Part shown: positions 18,258 through 26,849 of the stretch, one piece after another | Layout of the letters: every line of letters starts with the position of its first letter | How positions within the stretch are numbered: the stretch's first letter is position 1 | DNA from: Pseudomonas karstica | GTDB lineage: Bacteria > Pseudomonadota > Gammaproteobacteria > Pseudomonadales > Pseudomonadaceae | Direction: 5' to 3' | Assembly: GCF_009707515.1 (NCBI RefSeq) | Contig: NZ_WLYI01000012.1 | Span: 1-64,000 of the forward strand | Length of the DNA stretch: 64,000 nucleotides | Program-made: the position numbers and the translations under genes | The notes under the pieces: model-generated | Told to the model about the DNA's origin: nothing | The model's input: the letters and a program-made list of their open reading frames with translations, nothing else | Databases searched by the model: none

Positions 18258-18929
18258 TTAGCCCGGATCATACCCGCGCTTGGCATGACTCAATACCGCG
18301 TCCAGCGCAGCCCGCAGGCCTGTCGATGCACTGGTCAACGGAGCAGGGCCAGCCGTCACCAACGAAGCCGCGCCACTCATGGAGGCTTGTCCCAACGCCA
18401 CAATAGACGCGCCTGCTACATAGGCACGCTCAGCGGCCTGCGCGATGGTCGCCAGATAGCCGTCCATGTTGCCCGCCTTGAACATCGCCCATGCGTCCGG
18501 AACCATCAGCACCTCCACCGATGCCCCTGCGTGCTGTGCCGCCTGGAAAAACAGGCGAGAGGTGGGCTCGAGTGTGGTTTGGACCGCGCACAACACCACG
18601 ACCTTTCCACCTGCTTGAACGGCCGCCAATGCCAGAGCCTCATCCGCGCGCAAAATTGGCACCCGGGTGTGTGTGCCGGCACGTTCAACCGCTGGGCCCA
18701 AGGTCGAACAGGTGAGCACCACCGCGTCACCGTGTTGAGCCAGTGCAACAAGCACCCGTCGCGTTTCCTCGGCGATACCAGCAGTCAGCGTGCCGGCGTG
18801 TTCGGTTGCTGCGAGCAGGTCGGGCCGAACTACGTGGTGCAACACCTGCGGCCCGATCCCCAGCGCTGCTGCGGCAGCGTCAAACACGGCAATGTTGCTC
18901 TCGGCAGTATGAAGGCAGGTAATCCGCAT
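18258..18929 (-). CDS. Asp/Glu/hydantoin racemase-family protein
   Basis: A 223-residue protein of the aspartate/glutamate racemase superfamily. Cys74 in VLTCSTLGP corresponds to the first catalytic cysteine. The second catalytic cysteine, expected in a LGC-type motif, is not there: the sequence is VALGQASMSG around residues 178-186. A two-base racemase mechanism therefore looks unlikely; it may be a lyase or isomerase-type member, or use a different acid. It lies 37 bases downstream of the MHS transporter gene on the same strand, so the two probably form an operon for an imported organic or amino acid. Confidence 0.8.
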   Translation of the reverse strand: MRITCLHTAESNIAVFDAAAAALGIGPQVLHHVVRPDLLAATEHAGTLTAGIAEETRRVLVALAQHGDAVVLTCSTLGPAVERAGTHTRVPILRADEALALAAVQAGGKVVVLCAVQTTLEPTSRLFFQAAQHAGASVEVLMVPDAWAMFKAGNMDGYLATIAQAAERAYVAGASIVALGQASMSGAASLVTAGPAPLTSASTGLRAALDAVLSHAKRGYDPG

Positions 18930-18966
18930 CGCTCAAGTTCTCGAAGTTTTTCAACACCCGTCGACT

Positions 18967-20304
18967 TTAACGCGAGAGCATTGGCGCTACGTCTTTTTCC
19001 TTCGTGCCCACATCATGCAGGGAAATCCTCGACGTCTCCGGCAACGCCAACCCGCCCGCCAACGCCAGTAACGCCACCGCGATCAGGTAAAACGCCGGCG
19101 ACAGGTTGCTGCCAGTGGTGCTGATCAACCACGTCGCTACCAGCGGCGCGGTGCCGCCGAAGATCGTGTAGGCCATGTTGTAAGTGATCGCCGACGCGGT
19201 GTACCGCGTACGGGTCGGAAAGGTCTCCGACAGCAAGGCCGCTGTGACCACCCCACACAACACCGCGCCAACCGCCAGCAACATCACCCCGACGATAGAC
19301 GCCGTGAACGAACCGGAACTCGCCATCAGGAACGACGGATACACCACCACAATCAACAACGCACACGCCGTCATCACCGTGACCCGACGCCCCACCCGGT
19401 CCGAATACAGCCCCGCCAGAGGACAAATCGCCGCCGCGAAAATCAACGCAATCAGCGACACCAGCAACGCCATAGCGCGACTCAGCCCACCCGCGACTTG
19501 CAGATACGTCGCAAAGTAAGTGGTGAACATGTAAAACGACAGCGCCGTGAGTGACACAAAAGCGCCCAGGCAGCAGATCGCCGCACCATGGTTGCGCAAG
19601 GTTTCCTTGAGTGGCGAATGAGCGACGGCATGTTCCTGCTTCACCGCCTGGAACGCCGGCGTCTCATCCAGCTTCCAGCGCAAGTAAAGCCCCACCAGGC
19701 CCAGCGGCGCAGCAATCAGAAACGGCAGGCGCCACCCCCAACTGCCCATCGCCTCGGCGGATAACGACGCTTCAAGAGCGTAAGCCACCACGGCTGCGGC
19801 GGCGAAGGCGGAAAACGTCGACACCGGAACGAAGCTGCCATACCAGGCGCGTTTGTCACTCGGTGCGTGCTCCATCAGATAAGCACAGGCGCCGGCGTAT
19901 TCACCCCCGGCGGAGAAACCCTGGGCGCAGCGGATCAGCGACAGAAGAATCGGTGCCGCGACACCAATGGCGGCGTAGGTGGGGAGCAGGCCGATCAGGG
20001 TTGTAGCGCCGGCCATCAGCAAAATTGTCATCGCCAGGGTGCGTTTGCGGCCGATTCGGTCGCCGAGCATGCCGAAGAAAATCCCGCCCAGGGGGCGAAA
20101 AGCGAAGGCTACGGCAAATACCGCGAAGGTTTTGAGCAGCGCGACACTGGCGTCGCCGCTGGGGAAGAATTGCTGGGCGATGGTGGTGGCGAGGAAGCCG
20201 TAGACGGCGAAGTCGAACCACTCCACGAAATTGCCGATGCCGGCGGCGATGATCACTTTTCGCAGGGTTTTGGGGCTTACCTGTTCGGTGGATGGGCTCG
20301 TCAT
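18967..20304 (-). CDS. MHS-family MFS transporter (citrate/proline-betaine type)
   Basis: A 445-residue, 12-helix metabolite:H+ symporter. Family features are the opening GNFVEWFDFAVYGFLA, the loop GMLGDRIGRKRTLAMTI, and RCAQGFSAGGEYAGACAYLM in helix 4. This branch imports organic acids, osmolytes or amino-acid derivatives; the exact substrate is not visible. It is followed by the racemase-family gene, which suggests uptake and conversion of the same compound. Confidence 0.88.
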   Translation of the reverse strand: MTSPSTEQVSPKTLRKVIIAAGIGNFVEWFDFAVYGFLATTIAQQFFPSGDASVALLKTFAVFAVAFAFRPLGGIFFGMLGDRIGRKRTLAMTILLMAGATTLIGLLPTYAAIGVAAPILLSLIRCAQGFSAGGEYAGACAYLMEHAPSDKRAWYGSFVPVSTFSAFAAAAVVAYALEASLSAEAMGSWGWRLPFLIAAPLGLVGLYLRWKLDETPAFQAVKQEHAVAHSPLKETLRNHGAAICCLGAFVSLTALSFYMFTTYFATYLQVAGGLSRAMALLVSLIALIFAAAICPLAGLYSDRVGRRVTVMTACALLIVVVYPSFLMASSGSFTASIVGVMLLAVGAVLCGVVTAALLSETFPTRTRYTASAITYNMAYTIFGGTAPLVATWLISTTGSNLSPAFYLIAVALLALAGGLALPETSRISLHDVGTKEKDVAPMLSR

Positions 20305-20614
20305 GGTGGGCCTCGGCGTTTTTATCAGTAATCATTCGATTATCGGAGGAGTGACCAAGGCGGCAGGGTTCAAAAGTGTCGTTCGCGTAGTCAGTAGCGA
20401 CTTGGTGGGGTTGATGTAGGCAGGATTTGGGCCAGGTTGGCGAAGATAGTTGTTGGATGGGGAGTTCTGGATGATTGGGTCAGGTCACAACAAAAGAGCC
20501 ACTCGGCTATTCGAACCAACGAAAATTCTGGGCTGCCCTCGATTCTCCTAAGAAAATGGCCTTAAGATAGTCGAAGGCTGGAATGGAACATCTCGACTAA
20601 AGGACGCGACATTT
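20305..20614. other. Intergenic region, no gene seen
   Basis: About 310 bases between the MHS gene start and the next small gene. I see no coding pattern, RNA gene or strong hairpin. It should hold the promoters of both divergent neighbours. Confidence 0.5.
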
Positions 20615-20974
20615 ATGGAAGTCAGCTTTTCTCAAATCAGCGAGCGTTTGAACAACCGTCGATTCACCGTAGCGGACAACACCCAAGGGCTATCCGGTGC
20701 AGGCACAGTGTTTCATTACCATGTCGAGGAAAATGCCATTTCGGGTACTTACCAAGGCGGCCGAATTCGTATGGGTAACGGGCGCGTGACTGGTCCCACT
20801 ACCATTGAGCTTCTTTATCAGTGTTTAACGACGGAGGGTGAGATTCTCGCCGGCTGGTCTCGTGGCACGGTAGGTGTTGACCCGGCAGGGCGGACCACGC
20901 TGACTTTTGTATGGGGTTGGTTGTCGGGCGCGACTGGAGGTGGGGAGTCTAGCTACGTTGAGCTTGTTGCGTAG
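20615..20974 (+). CDS. Conserved hypothetical protein (N-acetylglutamate synthase-like annotation group)
   Basis: A 119-residue all-beta-looking protein with GTVFHYHVEENAISGTYQGG and a closing WGWLSGATGGGESSYVELV. This pattern belongs to a widespread small family that is often labelled N-acetylglutamate synthase in databases without biochemical support; a small beta-barrel is more likely. It has no signal peptide. It stands alone just left of a MITE. I do not assign a function. Confidence 0.65.
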   Translation: MEVSFSQISERLNNRRFTVADNTQGLSGAGTVFHYHVEENAISGTYQGGRIRMGNGRVTGPTTIELLYQCLTTEGEILAGWSRGTVGVDPAGRTTLTFVWGWLSGATGGGESSYVELVA

Positions 20975-21132
20975 CGGTTAAGTAAAAAAGCAAAAAGGGG
21001 ACTGGATAAAAGTGGGATAAAAGGGACTCAGATTTATTTATGATTTGGGCGCCAAAAGCGCTGTAAAAATAAACCCCCCGTTGTTCTGCTTTGTTCTATG
21101 GTCGAAGCGGCTGTTCGTGAAAGACAGCTTTC

Positions 21133-21318
21133 GGCCGATTCTGTTGAAAAAGTCGACCATGGTTTGCGCAGCACAAAAGTATGCGCCTGAGATTGAAATC
21201 TTTACTTTCGGCAGAGGCTTCCGGACTCGGATTTCACGTAGCAGTGTGCAAAAAAGACGTTTTAACCAGTCAATGACCAGGCTGTTTGGGCGAACCGACT
21301 TTTTCAACAGAATCGGCC
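21133..21318. mobile_element. 186-bp MITE with perfect 23-bp terminal inverted repeats
   Basis: The bases 21,133-21,155 (starting GGCCGATTCTGTTGAAAAAG) are an exact inverted copy of 21,296-21,318. No transposase fits inside. The ends resemble terminal repeats of IS elements common in Pseudomonas, so this looks like a non-autonomous element moved by a transposase elsewhere in the genome. The flanks (GCTTTC and the inverse of AATAGC) extend the symmetry imperfectly. Confidence 0.8.
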
Positions 21319-21347
21319 AATAGCGGACGGCGCATGACAAGGCGTTT

Positions 21348-22229
21348 CTACAATAAATGCTCGCGGAGAAAATCGATGAAAGCCATCGTCCGCGCTGAAC
21401 GTCGCCGCTCACGACTGAGCACGGCGCTGACAGGTAGCGCGCTGCTCTGATAATTGTCGAGTACGGTATGAACCTTGCCCTGCTCGACGTCAGCTGTGAA
21501 CAACCATTCTGGTGAAAGGGAAATACCCAAGCCGCAGAGAACCATTTCGCGGATGGCCTCGCTGCTGTTACTGGTGACGTTGCCCTTGATAGCTACATCG
21601 AGCTCTTGCGCGATGTGCGTGAAGTGCCAACTGTCGTAATGCTCCAGCAAAGTGAAACCGATGCAGTTGTGGCCTGTCAGCTCGTTGGGCTCACGTGGCA
21701 CGCCGTGTCGATCCAGGTAGCCGGGCGCGGCATAGACCCGCCGCGGGCTGGTACCCAGTGGCACTGCCACCAATCCCTCGCTCTTCACCACGCCAATGCG
21801 GATAGCCAGGTCGATATTTTCCTTGAGCAGGTCTTCATTGTGGTCACTCAGCCGTAGGTCAATCCGGACATCGGGATGGCGTTGCAGGAAAGTCCCTATG
21901 AGCGGCGCGATGCATAACCTTCCATAACTGACCGGGGCGGCGACTCGCAGAGGGCCGGCGATCTGCTCCTGACCGCTGGTGAAGCTGCGCGTGGCGGTTT
22001 CGAGGTGGCCGAGAATTTCCTGGCAGTGGCTGTAGAACCGTTGCCCCTGGTCGGTCAGGGCCAAGTACCGGGTGCTGCGGGCGAACAGTGGCCCGCCCAG
22101 GTACTGCTCCAGAGCGCGCACCTGCTTGCTTACTGCCGGCTGGCCCATGTTCAGTTCGCGAGCCACCGCGGAAAACGACCCGCGCTCCACGACGCGTACA
22201 AAGGTGTGCATGCTGTCGAACAAGTCCAT
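21348..22229 (-). CDS. LysR-family transcriptional regulator
   Basis: A 293-residue LysR regulator of the CrgA/DmlR type, beginning MDLFDSMHTFVRVVERGSFS with the recognition helix in LNMGQPAVSKQVRALEQ. It diverges from a quinone-oxidoreductase gene across about 108 bases and is the likely regulator of that gene. The effector domain follows the normal layout and ends at the usual length. The co-inducer is unknown. Confidence 0.9.
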   Translation of the reverse strand: MDLFDSMHTFVRVVERGSFSAVARELNMGQPAVSKQVRALEQYLGGPLFARSTRYLALTDQGQRFYSHCQEILGHLETATRSFTSGQEQIAGPLRVAAPVSYGRLCIAPLIGTFLQRHPDVRIDLRLSDHNEDLLKENIDLAIRIGVVKSEGLVAVPLGTSPRRVYAAPGYLDRHGVPREPNELTGHNCIGFTLLEHYDSWHFTHIAQELDVAIKGNVTSNSSEAIREMVLCGLGISLSPEWLFTADVEQGKVHTVLDNYQSSALPVSAVLSRERRRSARTMAFIDFLREHLL

Positions 22230-22337
22230 CGGCGTTTAGGTCTCTTTGTGGAATAAGTCATATGCAAATTTAGCTTCTTATTGGAATGATGAAAGCGCGA
22301 CAATCTGTAGGTGTCAACTCAATCAGAGGTACCCATC

Positions 22338-23339
22338 ATGAATCACACCATGCTCGCCGCTGTCGCCGAATCCGCTCATGCCACTCTGACTGTCCGCCAA
22401 ATCGATCGCCCTGTCCCCGGTCAGGGCCAGGTACTGGTCAGGGTTAACGCCGCCGGAGTCAATCCACTCGATACCAAAATCGCTGCCGGCGCGGGGGCTC
22501 ACGCCCGCCAAGCCCTGCCGGCAGTGCTTGGCCTTGACCTCGCCGGTACGGTCGTCGAACTGGGCGAAGCGGTCGAGGGTTTCACCGTAGGCCAGGAAGT
22601 CTTCGGCATGCCCGGTGGCATCGGTGGTGCCCAAGGTACTATGGCCGAGTACATTGCCGTGGATGCCCGGCTGATCGCTGCCAAGCCACACACCCTCGAC
22701 ATGCGTGAGGCGGCTGCATTGCCTTTGGTGTTCATTACCGCATGGGAAGGTCTGGTCGATCGCGCCAATGTCCGCTCCGGTCAGCGTGTACTGATTCATG
22801 GCGGCGCAGGTGGGGTCGGCCAAGTGGCTGTGCAACTGGCTAAGGCTAGCGGTGCCGATGTCTACGCCACCGGTTCGGCGGGTAGTCTCGACTTCATTCG
22901 CTCGCTGGGGGCTACGGCGATCGACTATCAGGCACAGAGCGTCGAGGACTATGTCGAGCACTACACGGCTGGTGAAGGATTCGACATTGTCTACGACACT
23001 GTCGGCGGCAGCACACTGGATGCTTCATTCAAAGCGGTGAAAGCTTATACCGGGCACGTGCTGAGCTGCCTGGGTTGGGGCCAGCATAGCCTGGCGCCGT
23101 TGTCGTTCAAAAGTGCAACCTACTCGGGCGTCTTCACCCTGGCGCCGCTGCTCACCGGCAAAGGGCGCGAACACCACGGCGCTATCCTGCGCGAGGCCGC
23201 CGTGCTGGCCAATGCTGGTCAACTGACGATCCGCGTGGATCAACAGCACTTTGCGCTGCCAGACGTCAACGAGGCATTTCGCCAAGTCGCCGAAGGCCGC
23301 GGCAAGGGCAAGACGGTAATCCAGTTGGTGAGTGAATAG
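22338..23339 (+). CDS. NADPH:quinone oxidoreductase-like zinc-independent MDR protein
   Basis: A 333-residue medium-chain dehydrogenase/reductase of the quinone oxidoreductase branch. The GroES-like domain (residues 1-125) lacks the zinc-binding cysteines. The Rossmann domain has GGAGGVGQVAVQLAK near residue 155 and IVYDTVGG near residue 230. Members reduce quinones or the double bond of enones with NADPH. The ATG giving MNHTMLAAVAES has AGAGG seven bases upstream; an in-frame ATG nine codons earlier is less likely. Its probable regulator is the divergent LysR. Confidence 0.85.
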   Translation: MNHTMLAAVAESAHATLTVRQIDRPVPGQGQVLVRVNAAGVNPLDTKIAAGAGAHARQALPAVLGLDLAGTVVELGEAVEGFTVGQEVFGMPGGIGGAQGTMAEYIAVDARLIAAKPHTLDMREAAALPLVFITAWEGLVDRANVRSGQRVLIHGGAGGVGQVAVQLAKASGADVYATGSAGSLDFIRSLGATAIDYQAQSVEDYVEHYTAGEGFDIVYDTVGGSTLDASFKAVKAYTGHVLSCLGWGQHSLAPLSFKSATYSGVFTLAPLLTGKGREHHGAILREAAVLANAGQLTIRVDQQHFALPDVNEAFRQVAEGRGKGKTVIQLVSE

Positions 23340-23396
23340 CCCCTTGTGATCCCTGGTTCAATCAGCGCAAACGGCCAAGAGCGTCCGCTTCTGGCC

Positions 23397-25055
23397 CCGA
23401 GTGTGTAAAAACGTCAGATTGGGTTTTCTATTTCGACGCTAGGAGACCGTGCTCACGTTTCGCAAACTGATCAAGGTCACGATGTTTTCAGGAACAGTTA
23501 AAACGGCTCAGTAGCCTCTTAAAGTCCTTTGGACGGGGTAAAAAAGACTGGCTTTTACGCCGTTAACGCTTTCATCAAGCCAGTGGTGCCGATGATTTTC
23601 ATGACCCGTTTCAGGTTGTAGGCGAGCACATTCAGGCTCATCTCGGCGCTTACCCCGTTAAGCTTTCGGGTCAGGAAGTGTGTCGCGCCCATCCATTGCT
23701 TGAGCGTCCCGAAGGGATGCTCAACCGTCCGTTTTCGGATCCGCATCATTTCCGGCGCGTTGCTCAGCCTGTTCTGCATTTCCTCCAGTACGGCTTCATG
23801 CTCCCAGCGTCGAACCCGCCGTTCCGTGCTCGGTGTGCACTGCGGTTTCATTGCGCAGCCCCCGGCATTTCGAACTCCAGTAACGGTGCAACGTCAGGCC
23901 TTTTTCAACGTTGGTATAGCGCCAGATCAGCGTCTCTCCAGCCGGACAAATGTATTCGTTCTTTGCCGCGTCATAGATGAAGGCATCGTTATTGAAACGC
24001 CCGCCCGCTTTGGCTCCAGATGTCATCGGCTTGGGCACATAGGCGGTGATGTCTGCATCGTGACAAGCCAAGATCTCTTCGCTTTTGAAGTAGCCTCGGT
24101 CAGCCACTATCGACAGCATTTCTGACGCCATCGCCTCGCGGGCCTGCTTGGCCATCGAGCTGAGTTGATCGCGGTCGGAACCGACGTTGGTAACCTCATG
24201 TGCAACGATCAAATGGTGCTGGGTATCGACCGCTGTCTGCACGTTGTAACCGACGATTCCCGTGCCGCGAGTCATCATGGAGCGAGCGTCTGGATCGGTC
24301 AGTGAGACCTGTTTATCCGGCGATTCGTTGAGCTGAATTTCAATGACCTGTAACTCTTTCATCTGAGCTTTGAGCTTGTCGATTTTCTCTTGCAGACGAG
24401 TAGCCTTGGGCTGAGCGATGGTGGGTTCTTGCTGATCGGCTTCGTCGAGCGCAGTCAGATACCGATTGATACTCGATTCAATTTCTTCCATTCGCCGCTT
24501 CAGCTTGGCGCTGGTGAAATTGCGGTCGCGGTTGTTGACGGCCTTGAATTTACTGCCGTCGATGGCAACCAGATTTTCTCCGAATAATCCCAACGGCAGG
24601 CACAGCACCACGAACTGGCGGCAGACGCCTCGGATGGCCTTGCTGTTGTCTTTTCGGAAGTTGGCGATGGTCTTGAAATCGGGCATCAAACGCCCGGTCA
24701 GCCACATCAGCTCGACGTTGCGTTGGGCTTCTCGTTCCAGGCGCCGACTCGACTGAATGCGGTTCAGATAGCCGTAGATGTAGATCTTCAGCAGGACAGC
24801 GGGATGGTAAGCCGGCCTGCCAGTATCTGCTGGTATGGCGCCTTCAAAACCCAGTTTGACCAGGTCAAGTTCGTCGACAAAAACGTCGACTACGCGCACC
24901 GGATTGGTATCCGTGACGTAATCGTCGAGGCTCTCTGGAAGGAAGGTGCTTTGGCCTCGATGTTCACCTTGGATAAAGCGCTTCATGGGCGATCCTTGCG
25001 ATGAAATCCTCAGAAATCATAGCAAGGGTTCACGAAAGCGTTTTTACACACTCTG
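23397..25055 (-). mobile_element. IS1182-like insertion sequence with inactivated transposase
   Basis: An element of 1,659 bases. Its 17-bp ends differ at one base: CCGAGTGTGTAAAAACG on the left and, inverted, CAGAGTGTGTAAAAACG on the right. It is flanked on both sides by GGCC, read as a 4-bp target duplication. It contains one transposase gene on the minus strand, broken by a frameshift. Joining the outer flanks restores CCGCTTCTGGCCGATTGC, which is also the target of the MITE at 26,142. Confidence 0.85.
23555..24986 (-). pseudogene. IS1182-family transposase, frameshifted
   Basis: The reading frame opens with MKRFIQGEHRGQSTFLPESL and runs through the N-terminal DUF772 region (AVLLKIYIYGYLNRIQSSRR) and the start of the DDE domain (LVAIDGSKFKAVNNRD). 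It leaves frame at about 23,860. The C-terminal 98 residues (CTPSTERRVRRWEHEAVLEE, then TVEHPFGTLKQWMG with the last catalytic Glu) are intact in another frame. Removing one base from the C-run at 23,859-23,863 would restore a protein of about 477 residues, normal for the family. It is probably inactive unless that base is an error. Confidence 0.85.
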
Positions 25056-25104
25056 GGCCGATTGCTGCCTCTCGTGAAGGGCTGCACCCGGCCAATTCTG
25101 GTGG
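25056..25104 (+). repeat. Right half of a palindromic repeat split by the IS
   Basis: The bases from GGCCGATTGCTGCC to GGGCTGCACCCGGCC form an imperfect stem-loop. The matching left part (AACGGCCAAGAGCGTCCGCT and following bases) ends at 23,396, just before the IS. The IS therefore appears to have entered a dispersed palindromic repeat. Confidence 0.55.
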
Positions 25105-25242
25105 TTCACCAGTCCTGTCGAGCAATCATTCGAACGGCTGATCCGCGCCGAAACTTGCCCAATAGAGACAATGCCGCTTCGCTGCCCTTATCTGGGGCGA
25201 AAGTATTCCGGAAGTAATACCCCCCTCACTTGTCTGTCGCCA

Positions 25243-25902
25243 TTACATCTGTCTGCCGTTGCGTGCAGCGATCGCAACGGTGCTCGGCAAATCAGCAAGT
25301 GAAACGAACCGTCGTGTCGCGCCATCAAGTGCATCAATGCAACCCGATTCGATGTCGTAGACCCAGCCATGCAGATTCATGCGCCCCTGCTCGAGCGCGA
25401 GTGCCACCGATGGGTGCGTACGCAGATTCGCCAGTTGCGCGATTACGTTTTCGCGCACGAGGCCGTCGAGCTTTGCGCGGGGCGTGTCGAACTCATGCGC
25501 CGCGTTAATCGCTTTCGCGGCGTCCGAGTGACGTAGCCAGTTAGCGACCGCGGGCAGATGGTCCAGACACGTGCAGCGTGAGATCGCTCCCATCGCTCCG
25601 CAGTCCGAGTGGCCGCAGATCACGATGTCCCGCACGCCGAGCACTGCGACCGCATATTCAACGGTAGCCGAGACTCCGCCCGGTTCGGGACCATACGACG
25701 GCACAATGTTGCCGGCGTTGCGAATCACGAACAGCTCGCCCGGTTCGCGCTGTGTAAGGAGTTCAGGTACAACACGACTGTCCGAGCAAGTGACGAACAA
25801 CGCCTTTGGATTTTGTGTCGTCGCGAGCTGCCTGAAAAGTTCGACGCGTTGCGGATAAACCTCGCGCTGAAAGCGCAGAAAGCCGTCAATAATGTCACGC
25901 AT
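25243..25902 (-). CDS. Beta-class carbonic anhydrase
   Basis: A 219-residue zinc enzyme interconverting carbon dioxide and bicarbonate in the cytoplasm. Zinc ligands are visible as C39, H98 and C101 (VTCSDSR and GHSDCGAM), with the Asp41-Arg43 pair of the active site. I start at the ATG giving [15 protein letters not shown], the family start; an upstream in-frame start adds 14 unrelated residues. Codon choice is richer in GCG/CGC than the neighbours. The gene sits between an IS and a MITE with the same ends, so it is probably acquired cargo. No partner such as cyanase or a SulP transporter is adjacent. Confidence 0.92.
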   Translation of the reverse strand: MRDIIDGFLRFQREVYPQRVELFRQLATTQNPKALFVTCSDSRVVPELLTQREPGELFVIRNAGNIVPSYGPEPGGVSATVEYAVAVLGVRDIVICGHSDCGAMGAISRCTCLDHLPAVANWLRHSDAAKAINAAHEFDTPRAKLDGLVRENVIAQLANLRTHPSVALALEQGRMNLHGWVYDIESGCIDALDGATRRFVSLADLPSTVAIAARNGRQM

Positions 25903-26141
25903 GGAGTTCTCCAAACCTGAATGCCGGATGGCGCGAGCACTCAATATGCCATCGCGCCGTTGTGGTCGTCATTATCGCAGACCTCACGCGCGTTGGCTGT
26001 ACTCGATCAACGATGGACTTCGAGCCGCGACCAGCGCGGCGGATGTCTGAAGCGCCTTGGCAGCTGCCATTTATGTATCGCAGCCTGAAAGACGATTGAA
26101 TGGCCCCATTTTTTATAGACATCCTATGACCGCTTCTGGCC

Positions 26142-26300
26142 CAGAGTGTGTAAAAACATTTTTCCGCGCAGCACGCAGCCGAAACCAGACTGAAGTTCGC
26201 GCTTCTACGCAAAATCTGTGTCTGTTCGCCTGCCGATAAATTTCAGATTTAACGTAGATGCGCCCATTTCAATTTTGGCGAAGCGTTTTTACACACTCTG
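26142..26300. mobile_element. 159-bp MITE with the ends of the IS1182-like element
   Basis: Its left end CAGAGTGTGTAAAAACA and inverted right end CAGAGTGTGTAAAAACG match the IS at 23,397-25,055. GGCC flanks both sides. The interior is non-coding and shares only about 20 bases with the IS ends, so it is a non-autonomous relative rather than a simple deletion of that copy. Removing it restores CCGCTTCTGGCCGATTGC, the same target used by the IS. Confidence 0.8.
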
Positions 26301-26752
26301 GGCCGATTGCGGCCAGCCAGAAAGGACTATTCTTGGCCATCATCTACTTTGATCTGTTGAGTTCGTTTAATTACGATTCAAGGTTCTCCGCCGTCATCTG
26401 TTGTGTTTACTTTGTACTCAATGTTTTCCCGCGTCTGCCATGTCGCCATTTGTCGTCTATCTAGTGCGCGACAGAGCGACAGTGTCAGCCGGCCAACTCA
26501 ACTTTCGGTAGATTTCCGACGGTAAAACCGTCTGAAATCGAATTTAGAGTGGTCAGCGATCGGTCACCATTTGGCTCTTACAAAGAGGAGAGCCTTGATC
26601 ATGAGCAAAGAAGCACAAACGATAGTCACCCTGCTGGATCGCGAGTACGAGCAGGTGCATCGCGGATGCGAGACGCTTGGCCGATAGCTACGTGGATGCG
26701 TCCATGAAGCTGTACAAAAAGACCGGAGTAACATCTGTCGTGGCTGCCGTGT

Positions 26753-26830
26753 CAATCAAGCAGACAGGCACTTGCTGTGGTCGCGCTGTACAAGGCAGTC
26801 GGCGGAGAGGGCCTGGAGCCGGTTCAGTAG
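26753..26830 (+). pseudogene. Fragment of an RND outer-membrane lipoprotein (NodT/OprM C-terminus)
   Basis: The last 25 codons before the TAG at 26,828 read RQALAVVALYKAVGGEGLEP. This resembles the conserved end of NodT/OprM-type efflux channels, where a VALYKALGGGW-like motif is usual. No upstream part of such a gene is recognisable in this frame. A separate short reading from 26,601 with a good AGAGGAG site encodes only 28 residues. I regard the area as gene debris. Confidence 0.4.
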
Positions 26831-26849
26831 CTTTGCGCGACAGTGATAC

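Noticed and set aside
18491..18530. GGAACC at about 18,500 with CCACCGA downstream
   Set aside because: The spacing is 10 bases, not 15 or 16, and it is inside the coding sequence of the racemase-family gene, so it is not an hrp box.
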